Below, piece by piece: positions 35,148-45,405 of a stretch of DNA of 64,000 nucleotides. The first letter of the stretch is position 1. Each line of letters starts with the position of its first letter. A program made the translations under genes and the position numbers. The notes beneath the pieces are model-generated. The model was not told where the DNA came from and did not search any database. It saw nothing but the letters and a program-made list of their open reading frames with translations. The stretch is from Sciurus carolinensis (lineage: Eukaryota > Chordata > Mammalia > Rodentia > Sciuridae), in NCBI RefSeq assembly GCF_902686445.1, contig NC_062213.1, positions 138,778,491 to 138,842,490 of the forward strand, written 5' to 3'.

Positions 35148-35342
35148 TTGATTCACCAGATGCACAAATCCCAACATAGGGGCACAGGAAGAAAAGACAC
35201 AAGAAGTATGCAAAAACAAGTTAATGTGTGTCTCCAAAGGAATACAAAAACTTTTTTGCTACAAAACTCAAAGAAAAAAATTGATGAAATGCCTGATAAA
35301 GAATTTGAAAGAATGATTATAAAAAAACTCAATGAAAAATAA
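35148..35342 (+). pseudogene. HAL1/L1 ORF1 remnant
   Basis: A 64-codon open frame ending MPDKEFERMIIKKLNEK. The motif around 'DKEFERMIIKKLNE' matches the conserved stretch that precedes and enters the coiled coil of L1-lineage ORF1 proteins, which are RNA-binding chaperones. A stop follows at once, and downstream frames are broken, so it is a fossil. It supports the HAL1-like assignment of the surrounding element. Confidence 0.65.
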
Positions 35343-35600
35343 GAGAAAAAAGAAAATTCAATGAAATAGGAAAAAAATTATGATATGAATTGGAAGTTTA
35401 GCAAAGAAAGATCATAAAAAGAATCCAACAGAGACCTTAGAAATAAAGAACTCATAAAGTCAAATAAAATATAGTTGAAAGACTCAACAATATAGTAGAT
35501 TAAGCAGGAGAAAAAATATCTTAACTTAATCACAGGTCTTTGAAAATATACCAGTCAAACAAAAATATAAAAATTAAAAAGTAAAGAGAGTCTTTTACGG

Positions 35601-35660
35601 GGCTGGGGAGATAGCTCAGTTGGGTTCGATCCCCAGCACCGCAAAAAAAAAAAAAAAAAA
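35601..35660 (+). mobile_element. ID SINE lacking its middle
   Basis: The head GGCTGGGGAGATAGCTCAGT joins straight to GGGTTCGATCCCCAGCACCGC, so the roughly 33 bp normally between A box and B box are missing (compare the intact copy at 40163). A 20+ nt A-tail follows. Flanking 18-bp duplications at 35583-35600 and 35661-35678 differ by one base and include the first 8 bp of the MaLR LTR. The ID therefore inserted after the provirus. Confidence 0.9.
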
Positions 35661-35670
35661 AAAGAGAGTC

Positions 35671-36085
35671 TTTTATGGTTTGGATATGAAATGTCCCCCA
35701 AAAGCTTACATATGAGACAATGCAGGAAGGTTCGGAGGAAAAATGATTGGGTGGTAAGAGTTCTAACGCAATCAGTGAATTAACCCCAGATGGAATTAAT
35801 TGAAGTGGTAGGATGTGGCTGGAGAAGGTGGGAATTGAGGTGTGGCTATGTGATATATATTTTTTATCTGGGGAGTTTCTCTCTCTCTCTCTCTCTCTGC
35901 TTGCTGATGATGCAAGCTGCTTCCCTCTGCCATGCTCTCTGCCATGATGTTCTGCCTCACCTTGAGCCCTAAGGAATGGAGCTGGTCACCTATGGACTAG
36001 GACCTCTAAAACAGTCCTCAAATAAACATTTCCTCCTCTATAATTGTGCTGGTCAGATCATTTAGACACAGCAGTGAATAGCTGT
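35671..36085 (+). repeat. 5' LTR of plus-strand MaLR
   Basis: It opens TTTTATGGTTTGGATATG (from TGTTATGG...), has a (CT)n tract at about 35879-35898, and keeps the AATAAA polyadenylation signal at 36021-36026. Its last bases are lost in the junction deletion. Confidence 0.9.
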
Positions 36086-37531
36086 CGTTGCTGTGACTAA
36101 CCTGACCATGGGGTTCAGAAGCTTTTGGAGTTTCCTGGAATTGGCAGGAGGAATTTTGAGATGCTTAGCAGTACAAGCTGGAAATACTTTGGATTGTTGT
36201 AAGCGGAGATTAATGGCCTATTCTGGTGGGAGCTCAGAAGACTAGAATAGCAATAGGACCGTGGTCAGTGAAGATAGGGCTCAAGAAGATTCAGAAAAGG
36301 AGGATTCTGTTGACCATTTGTGTTATGTTCTGGCTGAGAAGTTGTCTGCATTTTGCCTGTGTCCAGAGACTTTCTATGAGCTGATTTTAGAAGCAATGGA
36401 CTTCTTAATCTGGCGGAAGAAATGTCTAGGCAGCATAGCATTCAGGAAGTGGCATAGATATTGTTGGCTGCTTTCAGTCAAATTTATTGTGATAATCAGG
36501 AGCAGAAAACAGAGTAGAAAGATTTGGAAAAAGTGAACTTGAAAGGCAGGAGTAAAACTAGGGCTAAGGAAATTGAAGCTGTTAAAGACATTACTGTCAC
36601 TAAAGGGATGCTAAAGACTGCCTAGAGACAGTAAGAAAGATGACTTGAGGGCATCTCTGATGCTGGCAAGACCATACCCATCTCAAGCTCAAGGGAATAA
36701 AGGTAAAAATTCTCTTGAGAAGAGACCAGCGGGGGCACCCTTCTTGCACAAGGGGGCCTAGGAAATTCTTTTGACATGCTCAGTCACCCAGACACTTGGC
36801 TGCTGCAGAAAGGGTCCCTGGAGGCTTGGCTACTGTTGGAGATGGTTGCAGACTTTGGCGTCAATCATGTGGTGCTGGTTCTGCAGGAATGCAGGATGCT
36901 GGAGTTAGGGGATCACGGAGGTTTCCACAAAGATTTCAAAGGACGACATGGGAGACCAGGCAAAGTGTAGCAGGGTCAGAGTCCCTGCGGGCACCTCCTG
37001 AGAAGTCAAAGTGTGGCGATGTGAGAAGGAAGCCAAAGCTCCAACGGAAACCCCTGAGATTAAGAAATGCCAGTAACATGGGACATTGTCCTAGGAAAGC
37101 TGCAGGAAATGAGCAGAGAAAAGTCAACCAAAAGGCCACTTGGGTTGCAACCAGCAAGGCCACGGGGGCAGAGCTACACATGTCCTTTAGAAGGAACATC
37201 AAAATGCCATGTGCCCCAGGTGCCGGACATGGAACTACAGGACTTGTTTGCCCAGCTGGATTTCAGTCTTGCTTCAGTCCTCTACCTTCTTTCTATGCCC
37301 CTATTTTTGTACATGGAAATATTTACTTAGTACCTTTATATGTTGGATATTTGTAAATTGCTTTTAATTTTACATGAGTTCATAATACGAGATTGACTTG
37401 AGCCTCAGAGAAGACTTTGGACTTGAACTTTGAACAATCTCAGAACTGTTGAGACTGGGGATTTGTGGAAATGGACACAACGTATTTTCCATTGTGAGAT
37501 GGTTGTGAGCTTTTGAGGACCAGGTTCGGAA

Positions 37532-37959
37532 TGTTATGGTTTGGATGTGAAGTGTCCCCAAAAGCTCACATGTGAGACAATGCAGGAAATTTCAGAGAGG
37601 AGAAATTATTGGGTGAAGAGTCTTAACCCAATCAATGAATTAATCACAGATGGGATTAACTAAAGTGGTAGAGTGTGGCTAGAGAAGGGGGGAATTGAGG
37701 TGTGGCTATGGGGTATATATTTTGTATCTGGAAAGTGGAGAATCTCTCTCTCTCTCTATGCTTCCTGATGATGGGAACTACTTTCCTCTGCCACGCTCTT
37801 CTGCCAAGATGTTCTGCCTTACCTTGAAGATTGAGGAATGAAGTTGGCCTTCTATGGTCGAAAATCTCTAAAACAGTGAGCCCTCAAGGAAACATTTCCT
37901 CCTCTATAATTGTGCTGGTCAGATCATTTAGTCATAGCAGTGAATAGCTGACTAAAACA
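37532..37959 (+). repeat. 3' LTR of plus-strand MaLR
   Basis: A complete TG...CA LTR, TGTTATGGTTTGGATGTG to GACTAAAACA. It has a short (CT)n at about 37745-37757, and the polyadenylation signal has decayed (AAATAAAC became AAGGAAAC near 37886). The region at 37890-37931 is identical to 36024-36065 in the 5' LTR. Confidence 0.93.
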
Positions 37960-38321
37960 GAGTCTAAAACATATGGAGGACCATTAAGTGGACATATAAT
38001 TGAATTTTAAGTGTATCAGAAGACAAAGAGGAGAGAAAAGGTATAGAAAATGTGTTCAGTGTAATAATAGCTGAAAACTTCCCCAATCTTGGGAAATATA
38101 TGGACATTCATGTAAGAAGGCCTATAGGATCCCCAAATAGACATGACTTTTAAGATACTCACCATTGTATGTTATAGTCAAACTGTCAAATTTCAAGACA
38201 AAGAAATAATTCTAAAAGTAGAAAGAATATCAAGTCAAATTTAAGGGAAACCTCCTTAGATTAATAGCAAATTTCTCAGCAGAAACTTTGTAGACCAGGA
38301 GGATATAGAATGACACATTCC

Positions 38322-38338
38322 AAAAAAAAAAAAAAAAA
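38322..38338 (+). repeat. Poly(A) run within HAL1-like element
   Basis: About 17 consecutive A's; they replace part of the expected HAL1 sequence and may be a local expansion. Confidence 0.85.
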
Positions 38339-38602
38339 CCTGTTGACCAAGAATACTATGCTTAGCAAAGCTACCCTTCACAAATGGAGAATATTTTCTA
38401 AGACAAGCAAAAAGTGACAGATTTATCACCACCAGACCAACCTTAGAAAACATGTTTAAAGGAGTCCTACAGCAAGAAGTTAAAGGAAGAAAACTACAAG
38501 TAAGAAAACATGTGATTGTATACACACCAATCAAAAAGCAGATGTACAAAAGAAAAATAGAATAGAATCAAACTTTATCAATACTGTAAACAACCATACT
38601 AT

Positions 38603-38712
38603 AGAGAAGGAGGAGGAGGAGGAGGAGGAAGAAGAGAAGAAGAAGGAGGAAGAGGAGGAGAAGGAGGAAGAGGAGGAGAAGGAGGAGGAAGGGAAGAAGA
38701 AGAAGAAAAGGG
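38603..38712 (+). repeat. 110-nt uninterrupted purine tract (GGA/GAA)n
   Basis: All bases are A or G, mostly GGA and GAA triplets. It sits at the boundary between the HAL1-like segment and the L1-like segment. The minus-strand frame of Ser/Phe runs at 38531-38746 is an artefact of it. Confidence 0.97.
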
Positions 38713-39445
38713 CCTTGCTGAATGAATTACCAAAAACCAGACCCAATTATATGCTGCCTACATGAAATTCAACACATCAGTAAAGACATACACATATAGC
38801 CAAAGGCTAGAAAAAGATATTCCAGGCAAATGGAAACCATAAGTAAGCAGGAGTAGCTACTAGAAGAAAACATGGGAAACAATTCAAGACATTCTCATAA
38901 ACAATGATTTTTTTATAAGACCTCAAAAAGCACAGAAAACAAAGGAAAAAAATAGACAAATGAGATTATATCAAACTAAGACACTTCTGCACAATAAACA
39001 GTGTGATAAACTACAGAATGGAAGAGTATATTTTCCAACTCTTCATCTGTAAAAGGAGTAATATTCAGAATACATAAGGAACTAAAAAAACAAAAGAGAA
39101 AGAAAAAGATAATTCAATTAAAGTGAGGAAATAATCTGAATGAACATTTCTTAAAAGAAGAAATGCAAACAACCACCAAAGAAAAAATACTCAATATCCT
39201 TAGCTGTCAGGAAAATAGAAATCAAAACCACAGTGAACATCATCTCATTGCAGGTAGAATAGCTATAATACAAAAGGCAGAAATCAACAAATGCTGGTAA
39301 GGATGTAAAGAAAAGGGAACTCATATACTGTTGGTGGGAATGTAAGTACAGTCATTATGAAGAACATTATGGAGGGTCCTCAAAAAACTAATAGATATAC
39401 CACATGATCCTGTTATTCCACCTCTAGTTGTATACTTCAAAAACA
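38713..39445 (+). mobile_element. L1-type sequence, ORF2 C-terminal part
   Basis: It starts with 'TTATATGCTGCCTACATGAAATTC' and 'AAAAGATATTCCAGGCAAATGGAAACC'. It then jumps to late ORF2: 'TTATAAGACCTCAAAAAGCACAG', 'AAACTAAGACACTTCTGCACAATAAAC', 'GAAATCAAAACCACAGTGAACATCATC', 'TATACTGTTGGTGGGAATGTAAG'. It lacks the 3' UTR, so it is truncated at both ends and has an internal deletion. Confidence 0.85.
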
Positions 39446-39555
39446 TTTGTTATGATCTTTTGCAAATAGAAAAGTTGATTATTTCTGTCATCATGCTCTA
39501 GAAACATGTAGATTCAAAATTTACTATAGATTTAGTCCTCAGAATGAGCTCTAAG
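39446..39555. other. Noncoding DNA
   Basis: Short spacer between L1 and MIR. Nothing recognised. Confidence 0.5.
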
Positions 39556-39695
39556 AATAGGTAATATTATTATTTCTGTTTTACAGGAAGAAGACTAAGT
39601 AATATGAGACTAAGTAAATTGGTTAAATATACTTAGCTAGTAAGTATATTGGGTGAAGTAGCATTCAAGTAGACAGTCTCAATCCAAAGCTAAGA
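39556..39695 (-). repeat. MIR-family SINE fragment
   Basis: 'TTTCTGTTTTACAGGAAGAAGACTAAGTAATATGAGACTAAGTAAATTGG...TTAGCTAGTAAG' follows the reversed MIR order ('tattttacagatgaggaaactgaggc...'). Confidence 0.6.
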
Positions 39696-40049
39696 TTTTA
39701 AAACTAATATTATTTTCTATTTTGCCTCTTGTTCTGGTTCTTTCTCTCCCATCTGCAGATTGGAAAGGAATAATTTTGAGATGGTAAAGATGTAAGATGA
39801 AGCCTGTTTGGATCCCTAAATCACTAGTAGAGGAAAAATGCCTCCCATTCCCAGACATTGACTGTATATCAGACTTTGACATGAGCGGGAAGTGAACATT
39901 TATTGTGTTAGGCAATGAGTTAATTTGTTACCAGGGCATACCTTAGTGTCTTCTAAGTCAGGATTGTCATGTGATAAATGACATAAGATTTTGACCCATG
40001 GGACAAGATATTTGCAAGGGCCTCTTGGTCCCTTCTTAGTATTGTAATG
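39696..40049. other. Noncoding DNA
   Basis: No gene or named repeat recognised. Confidence 0.45.
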
Positions 40050-40560
40050 GTAGACTTGTGTTCCCCTTCTCCCAGATAGGATTTTTGCACATATAAATTG
40101 TTAATATGAAGTCAGGAGGGTGGACTCTAGTTTAATATTGTTTTCTTATAAAAAGACTTGTTGAGCTGGGGAGATAGCTCAGTCAGTAGAGTGCTTGCCT
40201 CTCAAGCACAAGGTCCTGAGTTCGATCCCCAGTACTGCAAAAAAAAAAAAAAAAAAAAAAAGACTTGTTTTCTTATAAAAAGAGGAAATATGAACCCAGG
40301 GATGGGCAAACAGGAAGACAGTCACATGAGTTGAAGACAGATTATTTACCAGCCAAGGAATACCAAAGATTAAGAACAGACTACCAGCAGTTAGAGGAAA
40401 TATGAAATAAACTCTCTCTCACCACTCTCAGAAGAAACCAGCCCTTCCAACACCTGGATATTGGACTTTCCAGTTTCCCGAATAATGAGAGAATGCATTT
40501 TTGTTGCTGGAGCCATGCACTTGTGGTACTTAGTTAACAGCAGCCCTGACAGACTTACAC
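40050..40560 (+). mobile_element. MLT1-type LTR split by an ID element
   Basis: 'TTGTTAATATGAAGTCAGGAGGGTGGACTCTAGTTTAATAT', 'TTATAAAAAGAGGAAATATGAACCC', 'CCAGCCAAGGAATACC', 'AGAAACCAGCCCTTCCAACACCTGGATATTGGACTTTCCAG' and 'TTTGTTGCTGGAGCCATGCACTTGTGGTACTTAGTTAACAGCAGCCCTGAC' follow MLT1 in order. The ID insertion at 40163 interrupts it. Confidence 0.8.
40163..40256 (+). mobile_element. Young, intact ID SINE
   Basis: A nearly complete tRNA-Ala-derived ID body, 'GAGCTGGGGAGATAGCTCAGTCAGTAGAGTGCTTGCC...GAGTTCGATCCCCAGTACTGC', with intact A and B boxes and an uninterrupted A-tail of about 20. Perfect 13-bp target duplications AAAAAGACTTGTT lie at 40150-40162 and 40257-40269. Perfect duplications and a pure tail suggest a recent, possibly polymorphic insertion. 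Confidence 0.95.
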
Positions 40561-41729
40561 AGCGATCCATGAATGTTACATCTAAGTGGAAGGGTGGTTG
40601 GGATATATTTAGCCCAGGGCAGACAGACTAGGACATGGACTTAAACATCAGCAGCTGGGATTCTCCAAGTCCTTTAAGACCTATCAGAAGCCTGCTAAGA
40701 ATCCTTTGGAAGATTGTTTAAAATGACCCAAATGAAGTAATGATTCTTTGTTTTAAAAGAAAATCCCTTTACAAATAAACATGGGCAGGATCACGAGGTG
40801 AACCAAATGTTCAGACAGTGATAGGGTGTACTATAATACATAGTGTGGAAGAGCTTGAGGCCAAGCAAGACAATTTTAAGATCTGAAATTGAAATTTCTC
40901 ACTAATAAATTCTTTACCCCATGACAAAGGGAAACCTTGAACGCGAGAGCTCGCTAACCCCTGGGAGCTTGTTCTGACATTGATAGCAAACTCAATCTTC
41001 CTGGGCCAGGCAGAGGTCAAGTCCAAAATGGAATGTTTTTTTTTTCTTTCTGGCTGTAGATTCTGGTTACTCCCCTGCCTGTCTGAGCTACTCTGTCTGC
41101 ATCTGTAAGTGAGACACCTGAAGTAGAACTTGAGCTCGAAAAAGGAAAAAACTTTCTCAAATACTCATCAGCTTCAGAAAGGAAACATTCTGATGCAGAC
41201 AGCATCCTTATAAGAGGATGATACAATACGAGAAAAGCCCTGCTGTATAGATCTGTGCACTGAAATTGCCTGAAGAAATTTTCCCCCATCTGTATAAGAA
41301 CTATAAAAATGGTTAACAAATCACCCCAGATAACCCCAAGTGGTATGCCTTAAATCTGAGCTGAGCAATACAGACCTTATGTAATTTTCAATCTTTATTA
41401 TTTCCCCCTCACAAATCTCGAGTAGAAGTAGATTAACAACTATGAATCATGGTTGGGCCTGTTATTTATTTACTTAGATGGTTTTCATTCCCTAAATAGA
41501 GAGTTTGGGAAAGTGGCTTGACTTTGCTTTACCTGTCTACACCTTAGGTTCCCTGCCTTTCTTCACATGCCTCTGAAAAGGTTTGTTTAGTGAACAATGT
41601 GAGTAAGACATTTATAGCTAGGAGGATTTCAAACCCAGCATGGATTTGCAGGGGTAGCATAATGAGCGTCGTCAGAAGGGAAAGAGAAATGATTTGAAAA
41701 GGACTTCCTGTCTCACTTCAGGGAGTGCA
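40561..41729. other. Noncoding DNA, unassigned
   Basis: About 1.2 kb. The minus-strand frame at 41017-41319 includes a Ser run and no domain. A CTATAAAAA near 41301 resembles a TATA box but nothing around it supports a promoter. Confidence 0.4.
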
Positions 41730-41830
41730 GGCTCCAGTGCCTGTTTCTCCACTGTGCTGTCTTTGTGATTAAGGGGTCAAATCTGAGAAATGGGAATACT
41801 TATCTCTATGGCACTATACTAGTTCTCCAG
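41730..41830 (+). repeat. MIR SINE fragment (weak)
   Basis: 'TTGTGATTAAGGGGTCAAATCTGAGAAATGGGAATACTTATC' resembles the 3' half of MIR. Divergent. Confidence 0.4.
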
Positions 41831-41999
41831 TATACTAGTATCTGACAATCAGAAATCCTCACCTGTCAATCAACAACCATTTAATGAGAGGATCTGTTCA
41901 ATTCATTTCAGTTGTCTTTTGAGCTCTCATTCCATTCAAAGTAGTGAAAAGGACTATAGAGAGATAAACTTGCAGTGAAGAGTCCTGACCTTTCTGAAT
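41831..41999. other. Noncoding DNA
   Basis: Nothing recognised. Confidence 0.45.
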
Positions 42000-42400
42000 T
42001 TATAAAGGGAAAAGTGACATGCCGGTAGGTAATGCCAGATATAATGTGATTGGTATCTTAGTCCAACACAATTTCATCCCACAAATATTTAGTACCTAGA
42101 AGGAGCATAGAAAGAGAGTGAAGTAAATTCACTTGGGTGGACTTCATGGGGGAGGTGAGGTGTTAGCTAGGCCTGAAGGATTCGTCTTTGGCTGATCCAG
42201 ATGGGCAAGAGTACTCCAAGGTAGAAAGGGTGGGAGAAGGCAGTCAAGGCTGGGAAGCCCAGGTCAGTGAAGGAGGGATTGGCAAGGAGGAGGATGGGAC
42301 CCAGGATGAGTGTGGAATGAGAGTAGCAGGAATGGGATTGGAATGGGACACATCTGGGAGGTGACTGAGCAGAGTGGTGCACATAGATCTGTTTCTGGAA
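42000..42400 (+). repeat. Ancient mammalian repeat fragment
   Basis: 'CCCACAAATATTTAGTACCTAGAAGGAGC' then a long G-rich body with 'GGTGGACTTCATGGGGGAGGTGAGGTGTTAGCTAGGCCTGAAGG' fits the same family as at 8285 and 47925. A further piece may lie at 42990-43110. The minus-strand frames at 42167-42566 are shadows. Confidence 0.45.
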
Positions 42401-44439
42401 TAGTAACCTTCTGCTCATAGAATTTGAAAGGTCTTTTATTTAAAGAAAATGAATACAAAATTGAGTATAAAAGTATTTGTATAAATACAAAATACTTAGA
42501 ATGGGAAAAAGAAAAATACCTCACTGAGCTATTGGGGGCTTCTGGATTCAGGCAAATTTCTATCATTGGAGAACTTTTAGAGCAATTTACTAGAAATTTC
42601 TATGTAGAAATCTTCTGTGATTAAAGCCTGGATTCTACTTCCCTACCAGGACACTGGAACTCCCCACATGCCCACTACTTCCAGGAGGCTGTTACTAGTG
42701 AGGGTCCCTGAAAGCCAAACCTCATTGGCATCACAGTAAATCCACCTCTGCAGAAGTTTCTAAACTTTCCTGATTTCTTTTCAGTGAAATCTGTGGCCAG
42801 AGGATGAGGGTGCTGTAGTGGTCCTTTCGAGTCCAAATGTTTACTCCTGCATTCAGGTGGGGATGTTTGTGATAAAAGCATCTTTCCCTAACCCTCAAAA
42901 CACATGATTGGAATTAGAAAAAAATTAGTTTCCTAAAATAATGGAGACGCATGGAAGTTTGGGTTACCATTATTGTATTTAAGAAGACAGGAATGGTAAA
43001 GATGTAAAGAAGAGAGTGGCAATGGAGGGTCTTTAGGCAGGAGGCCCATTTAGGAGACTAGGCCAGATCTGAGATGTTAATGTCTTGGATGAAGCTGATG
43101 GAAGTATGTAAAAAAATGAAGGATCTGCAAACAAGCATCATCGTGAAGAGGAGATAAGGCAGAGGCAGAACTTACAGCTTTCATCACCATTAGTGAATCT
43201 ATAACAACCAAAACAGCCAAACACCAGGCACTTCTTATGGATTGGTTGGATTATCTTGAGTGTTATTTCGTTTCTACTTAGTGCCTTCAAAATGCACCTT
43301 GGATGTTATCTGTAATTTATTTCAATCCTCATAAACATATGCCCACTCACCAACTCTCAGGGTAGAGGTTCTTGCCTTTTTTTTTTTTCTTTCAAACAGG
43401 TCACCATACATATTGTCCCCATACATTGAGGTGGCAGAAAGCTAGTACCTTGATTACTCAAAATGATCTCCTAGGATAATTTTGGTCTCTGTCTTTGTAA
43501 TAGTAACATCATTATTTCTTGAATATCAGTCTCTGGCCTCCTTATGAGTAACAGTGAGGTCAGCTTCCTTATGTAATGGCTCCCACTCAGCCCATAAAGC
43601 TTTGAAACCCTTAAACTAATCTTTTACCAAAAGTTAGCAGTAAACAACTGGCCTATAAAACTTTCTAAGAGGCAAGAGAACACTGGCTCTGTTGCTATAA
43701 TTATTACTTCTCTCTTCATGACGACCCTTGAGTAATATAGTTAAAAAAACGGAAACATCACCTTTCTATTTTTCTTCATCTGTTTATTTTTGAACAGTAA
43801 ATTGCCAACTCTTTGTTTGACATAGGAGTAAAACACTGCAATTCATCTTATCTGTAATTCTTGAAAGTGCAGCAAAGCACATACCCTTTAATTCCAACAT
43901 AATCAAGAATTTACTTTCCACAAACTACATTTCATCTCTTTCTCCCTCATGTGGCTGTTGGTGTTTGGAGCAGTTTCAAGTTGTTTGAGAATGTGCCTAC
44001 ATCAACAACATTGGCAATTTATTTCTGTACACAGGAAAGACAGGGAAATGGAAATCCCAATAAGGTTAACAGGAAATCTACCTGTGGCAGACTTGTTCTC
44101 CTGGCCTGCGACACGTTACTCAAAGAATGCTTAATTAGGAAACACATTTACACCAATAGATGCCATGATCCTAGAGGCAGTAGGACAAGTGGCTAGACTC
44201 CAGTGTCATTTCATGAACCACAAAAGCCTTTGAAGCTGAGAAACATGGAACTTTTCTCATTATTTGTGACCCAGTTTGGCAATATCAGTTAAGCAATCAT
44301 GTCTCAGAATGGCATTGAGTGGGGAGAGCTTCTTTCCCAGGGGAGTTTAGGAAATGGAATAATTGATTGTGCTTTGAGTAGTTATGCACTTCAGAGATCG
44401 TGTGAGATGCTAATTAATTCACACATCTGCAACCATCAG
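42401..44439. other. Mostly unique noncoding DNA
   Basis: About 2 kb. The small frames at 42424-42624, 42675-42881 and 43949-44196 are unremarkable. The segment 42990-43110 looks like the old repeat described at 42000. No RNA gene seen. Confidence 0.4.
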
Positions 44440-45010
44440 TTTAGTTTTATTCAGCATGTACTTGTTTAGTTTGCCCTCTGTACCATGTTATGGGATGAGT
44501 AGCCAAAGCTGAATAAAATATGGCCACTCCTCTCTCAGTGCTGATTCTGTTGGTGGAGACAGAATTGTTAACAGATTATTGGAGTGGTAAATTCAGTGAT
44601 AGAAGATGTTACACAGGACAGGGTAGGATGAGGGGTACCTGACGAAGTCTGTAGGAAGTGGGAGTGGAGAATGGGGTAGGCTTCCTGGAGGAGAGGCAGC
44701 TGGCACTGCCTTTAAAAAGGGAGTGGACTCAGGGGAAGAGTGAAGGCAAAGGCTGGGAAGCATGAAGGAGCATGGAGTATATGGGTAACACTAAGCAGCT
44801 TGAATTTGTAACAATTAAAGAGTGAGATAAAGAGCAGAAGATATGAGCGTAGGGAACACAGGCAGAGACAGATCATGGAGCTGTTGAGATGCCATCCTGA
44901 AGAGTTGGAACTTGATTCTATAGGTAATGAAGCGTGAAAGGTCACAAAGCGAGTGACTACTATGGTTTAAGTACTGACAGCCTGGGTGGAATGGATTTGA
45001 GAAAGGCAGA
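44440..45010 (+). repeat. Ancient mammalian repeat, longest copy here
   Basis: Starts 'ATTCAGCATGTACTTGTTTAG', then 'GGCCACTCCTCTCTCAGTGCTGATTCTGTTGGTGGAGACAGAATTG' and a G-rich body with 'GGTAGGCTTCCTGGAGGAG'. The region to about 45180 may belong to the same copy. The three overlapping minus-strand frames at 44712-45174 are its shadows. Confidence 0.5.
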
Positions 45011-45405
45011 TTGCGGGGTACAGGACATTGCAGCAAACCAGGAGAGAACTGAGGGGCACCTGGGAAAGGATGGCAGATGAGACAACAGAGGGAATTGGGT
45101 GGATTCAGGGGATGCTCTGGGGTGGAAAGCCAGGGCAGAAGGCTGGTAGAAGATGGGGACACACACATAACCATGAGGGCTGTGCTTATGGCTGTCTGTT
45201 TAAGACCAGATCACACGTGAATATCATCTGAGGTGGCCTGTGTAGAGTAAGAGAAAAAAATGCTGAGCTTAGTTCTCTAGGAAACCAGCATCTTTGAGAG
45301 CTTAAAGGAGGAGAAAGGCAATGGAAACTGAGTAGAGAGGAAAGAAGAAAATCAACGAACAGTGGTATGGCAGAGCCAGATGAGCAGAGTTCAAGTTTTT
45401 AGTTT
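45011..45405. other. G-rich noncoding DNA
   Basis: Probably a continuation of the preceding old repeat, but the identity fades. No gene recognised. Confidence 0.35.

Larger units (their letters stand above)
35671..37959 (+). mobile_element. ERVL-MaLR provirus with both LTRs and 5-bp target duplication
   Basis: 5' LTR 35671 to about 36085, internal region about 36086-37531, 3' LTR 37532-37959. Target duplication GAGTC sits at 35666-35670 and 37960-37964, the 5 bp expected of this group. The end of the 5' LTR and the primer-binding site are deleted: sequence jumps from AATAGCTG to TCGTTGCTGTGACTAACCTGACC, whereas the minus-strand copy at 13981-16182 keeps both. Internal frames at 36261-36536, 36776-36970 and 36796-37356 are short and degraded; MaLR elements carry no pol and depended on other ERVL proteins. 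Confidence 0.92.
33993..38602 (+). mobile_element. HAL1-like (ORF1-only L1-derived) element, interrupted by three insertions
   Basis: Segments 33993-34066, 34286-35582 and 37965-38602 form one element. The first contains the 5' region ('AGATTGGCAAGATGACTAAATAGAG'), and an ORF1-type frame follows. After the interruption come 'AGGACCATTAAGTGGACATATAATTGAATTTTAAG', 'GAAAACTTCCCCAATCTTGG', 'AACTGTCAAATTTCAAGACAAAG', 'AGCAAATTTCTCAGCAGAAACTTTGTAGACCAGG' and 'AGAATACTATGCTTAGCAAAGC', all hallmarks of the HAL1 3' half. It carries a MEN SINE at 34067-34285 and a MaLR provirus at 35671-37959, whose edge holds an ID element. Confidence 0.8.

Noticed and set aside
36261..36536. 91-codon frame starting MVSEDRAQED
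   Set aside because: Also inside the MaLR internal region, with no domain recognised.
36796..37356. 186-codon plus-strand frame
   Set aside because: It lies inside the MaLR internal region and overlaps two other frames. MaLR internal regions encode no known complete protein, and the related minus-strand copy has it broken.
38531..38746. Minus-strand Ser/Phe-rich frame
   Set aside because: It is produced by the 110-nt purine tract.
35601..40256. tRNA-Ala-like sequences at 35601 and 40163 (and 23657) as tRNA genes
   Set aside because: They carry A and B boxes but have poly(A) tails and target-site duplications, and they cannot form a full cloverleaf. They are ID SINEs.
41290..41315. CTATAAAAA near 41301 as a promoter TATA box
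   Set aside because: No transcription-start features, CpG island or downstream exon. The motif is common in AT-rich DNA.
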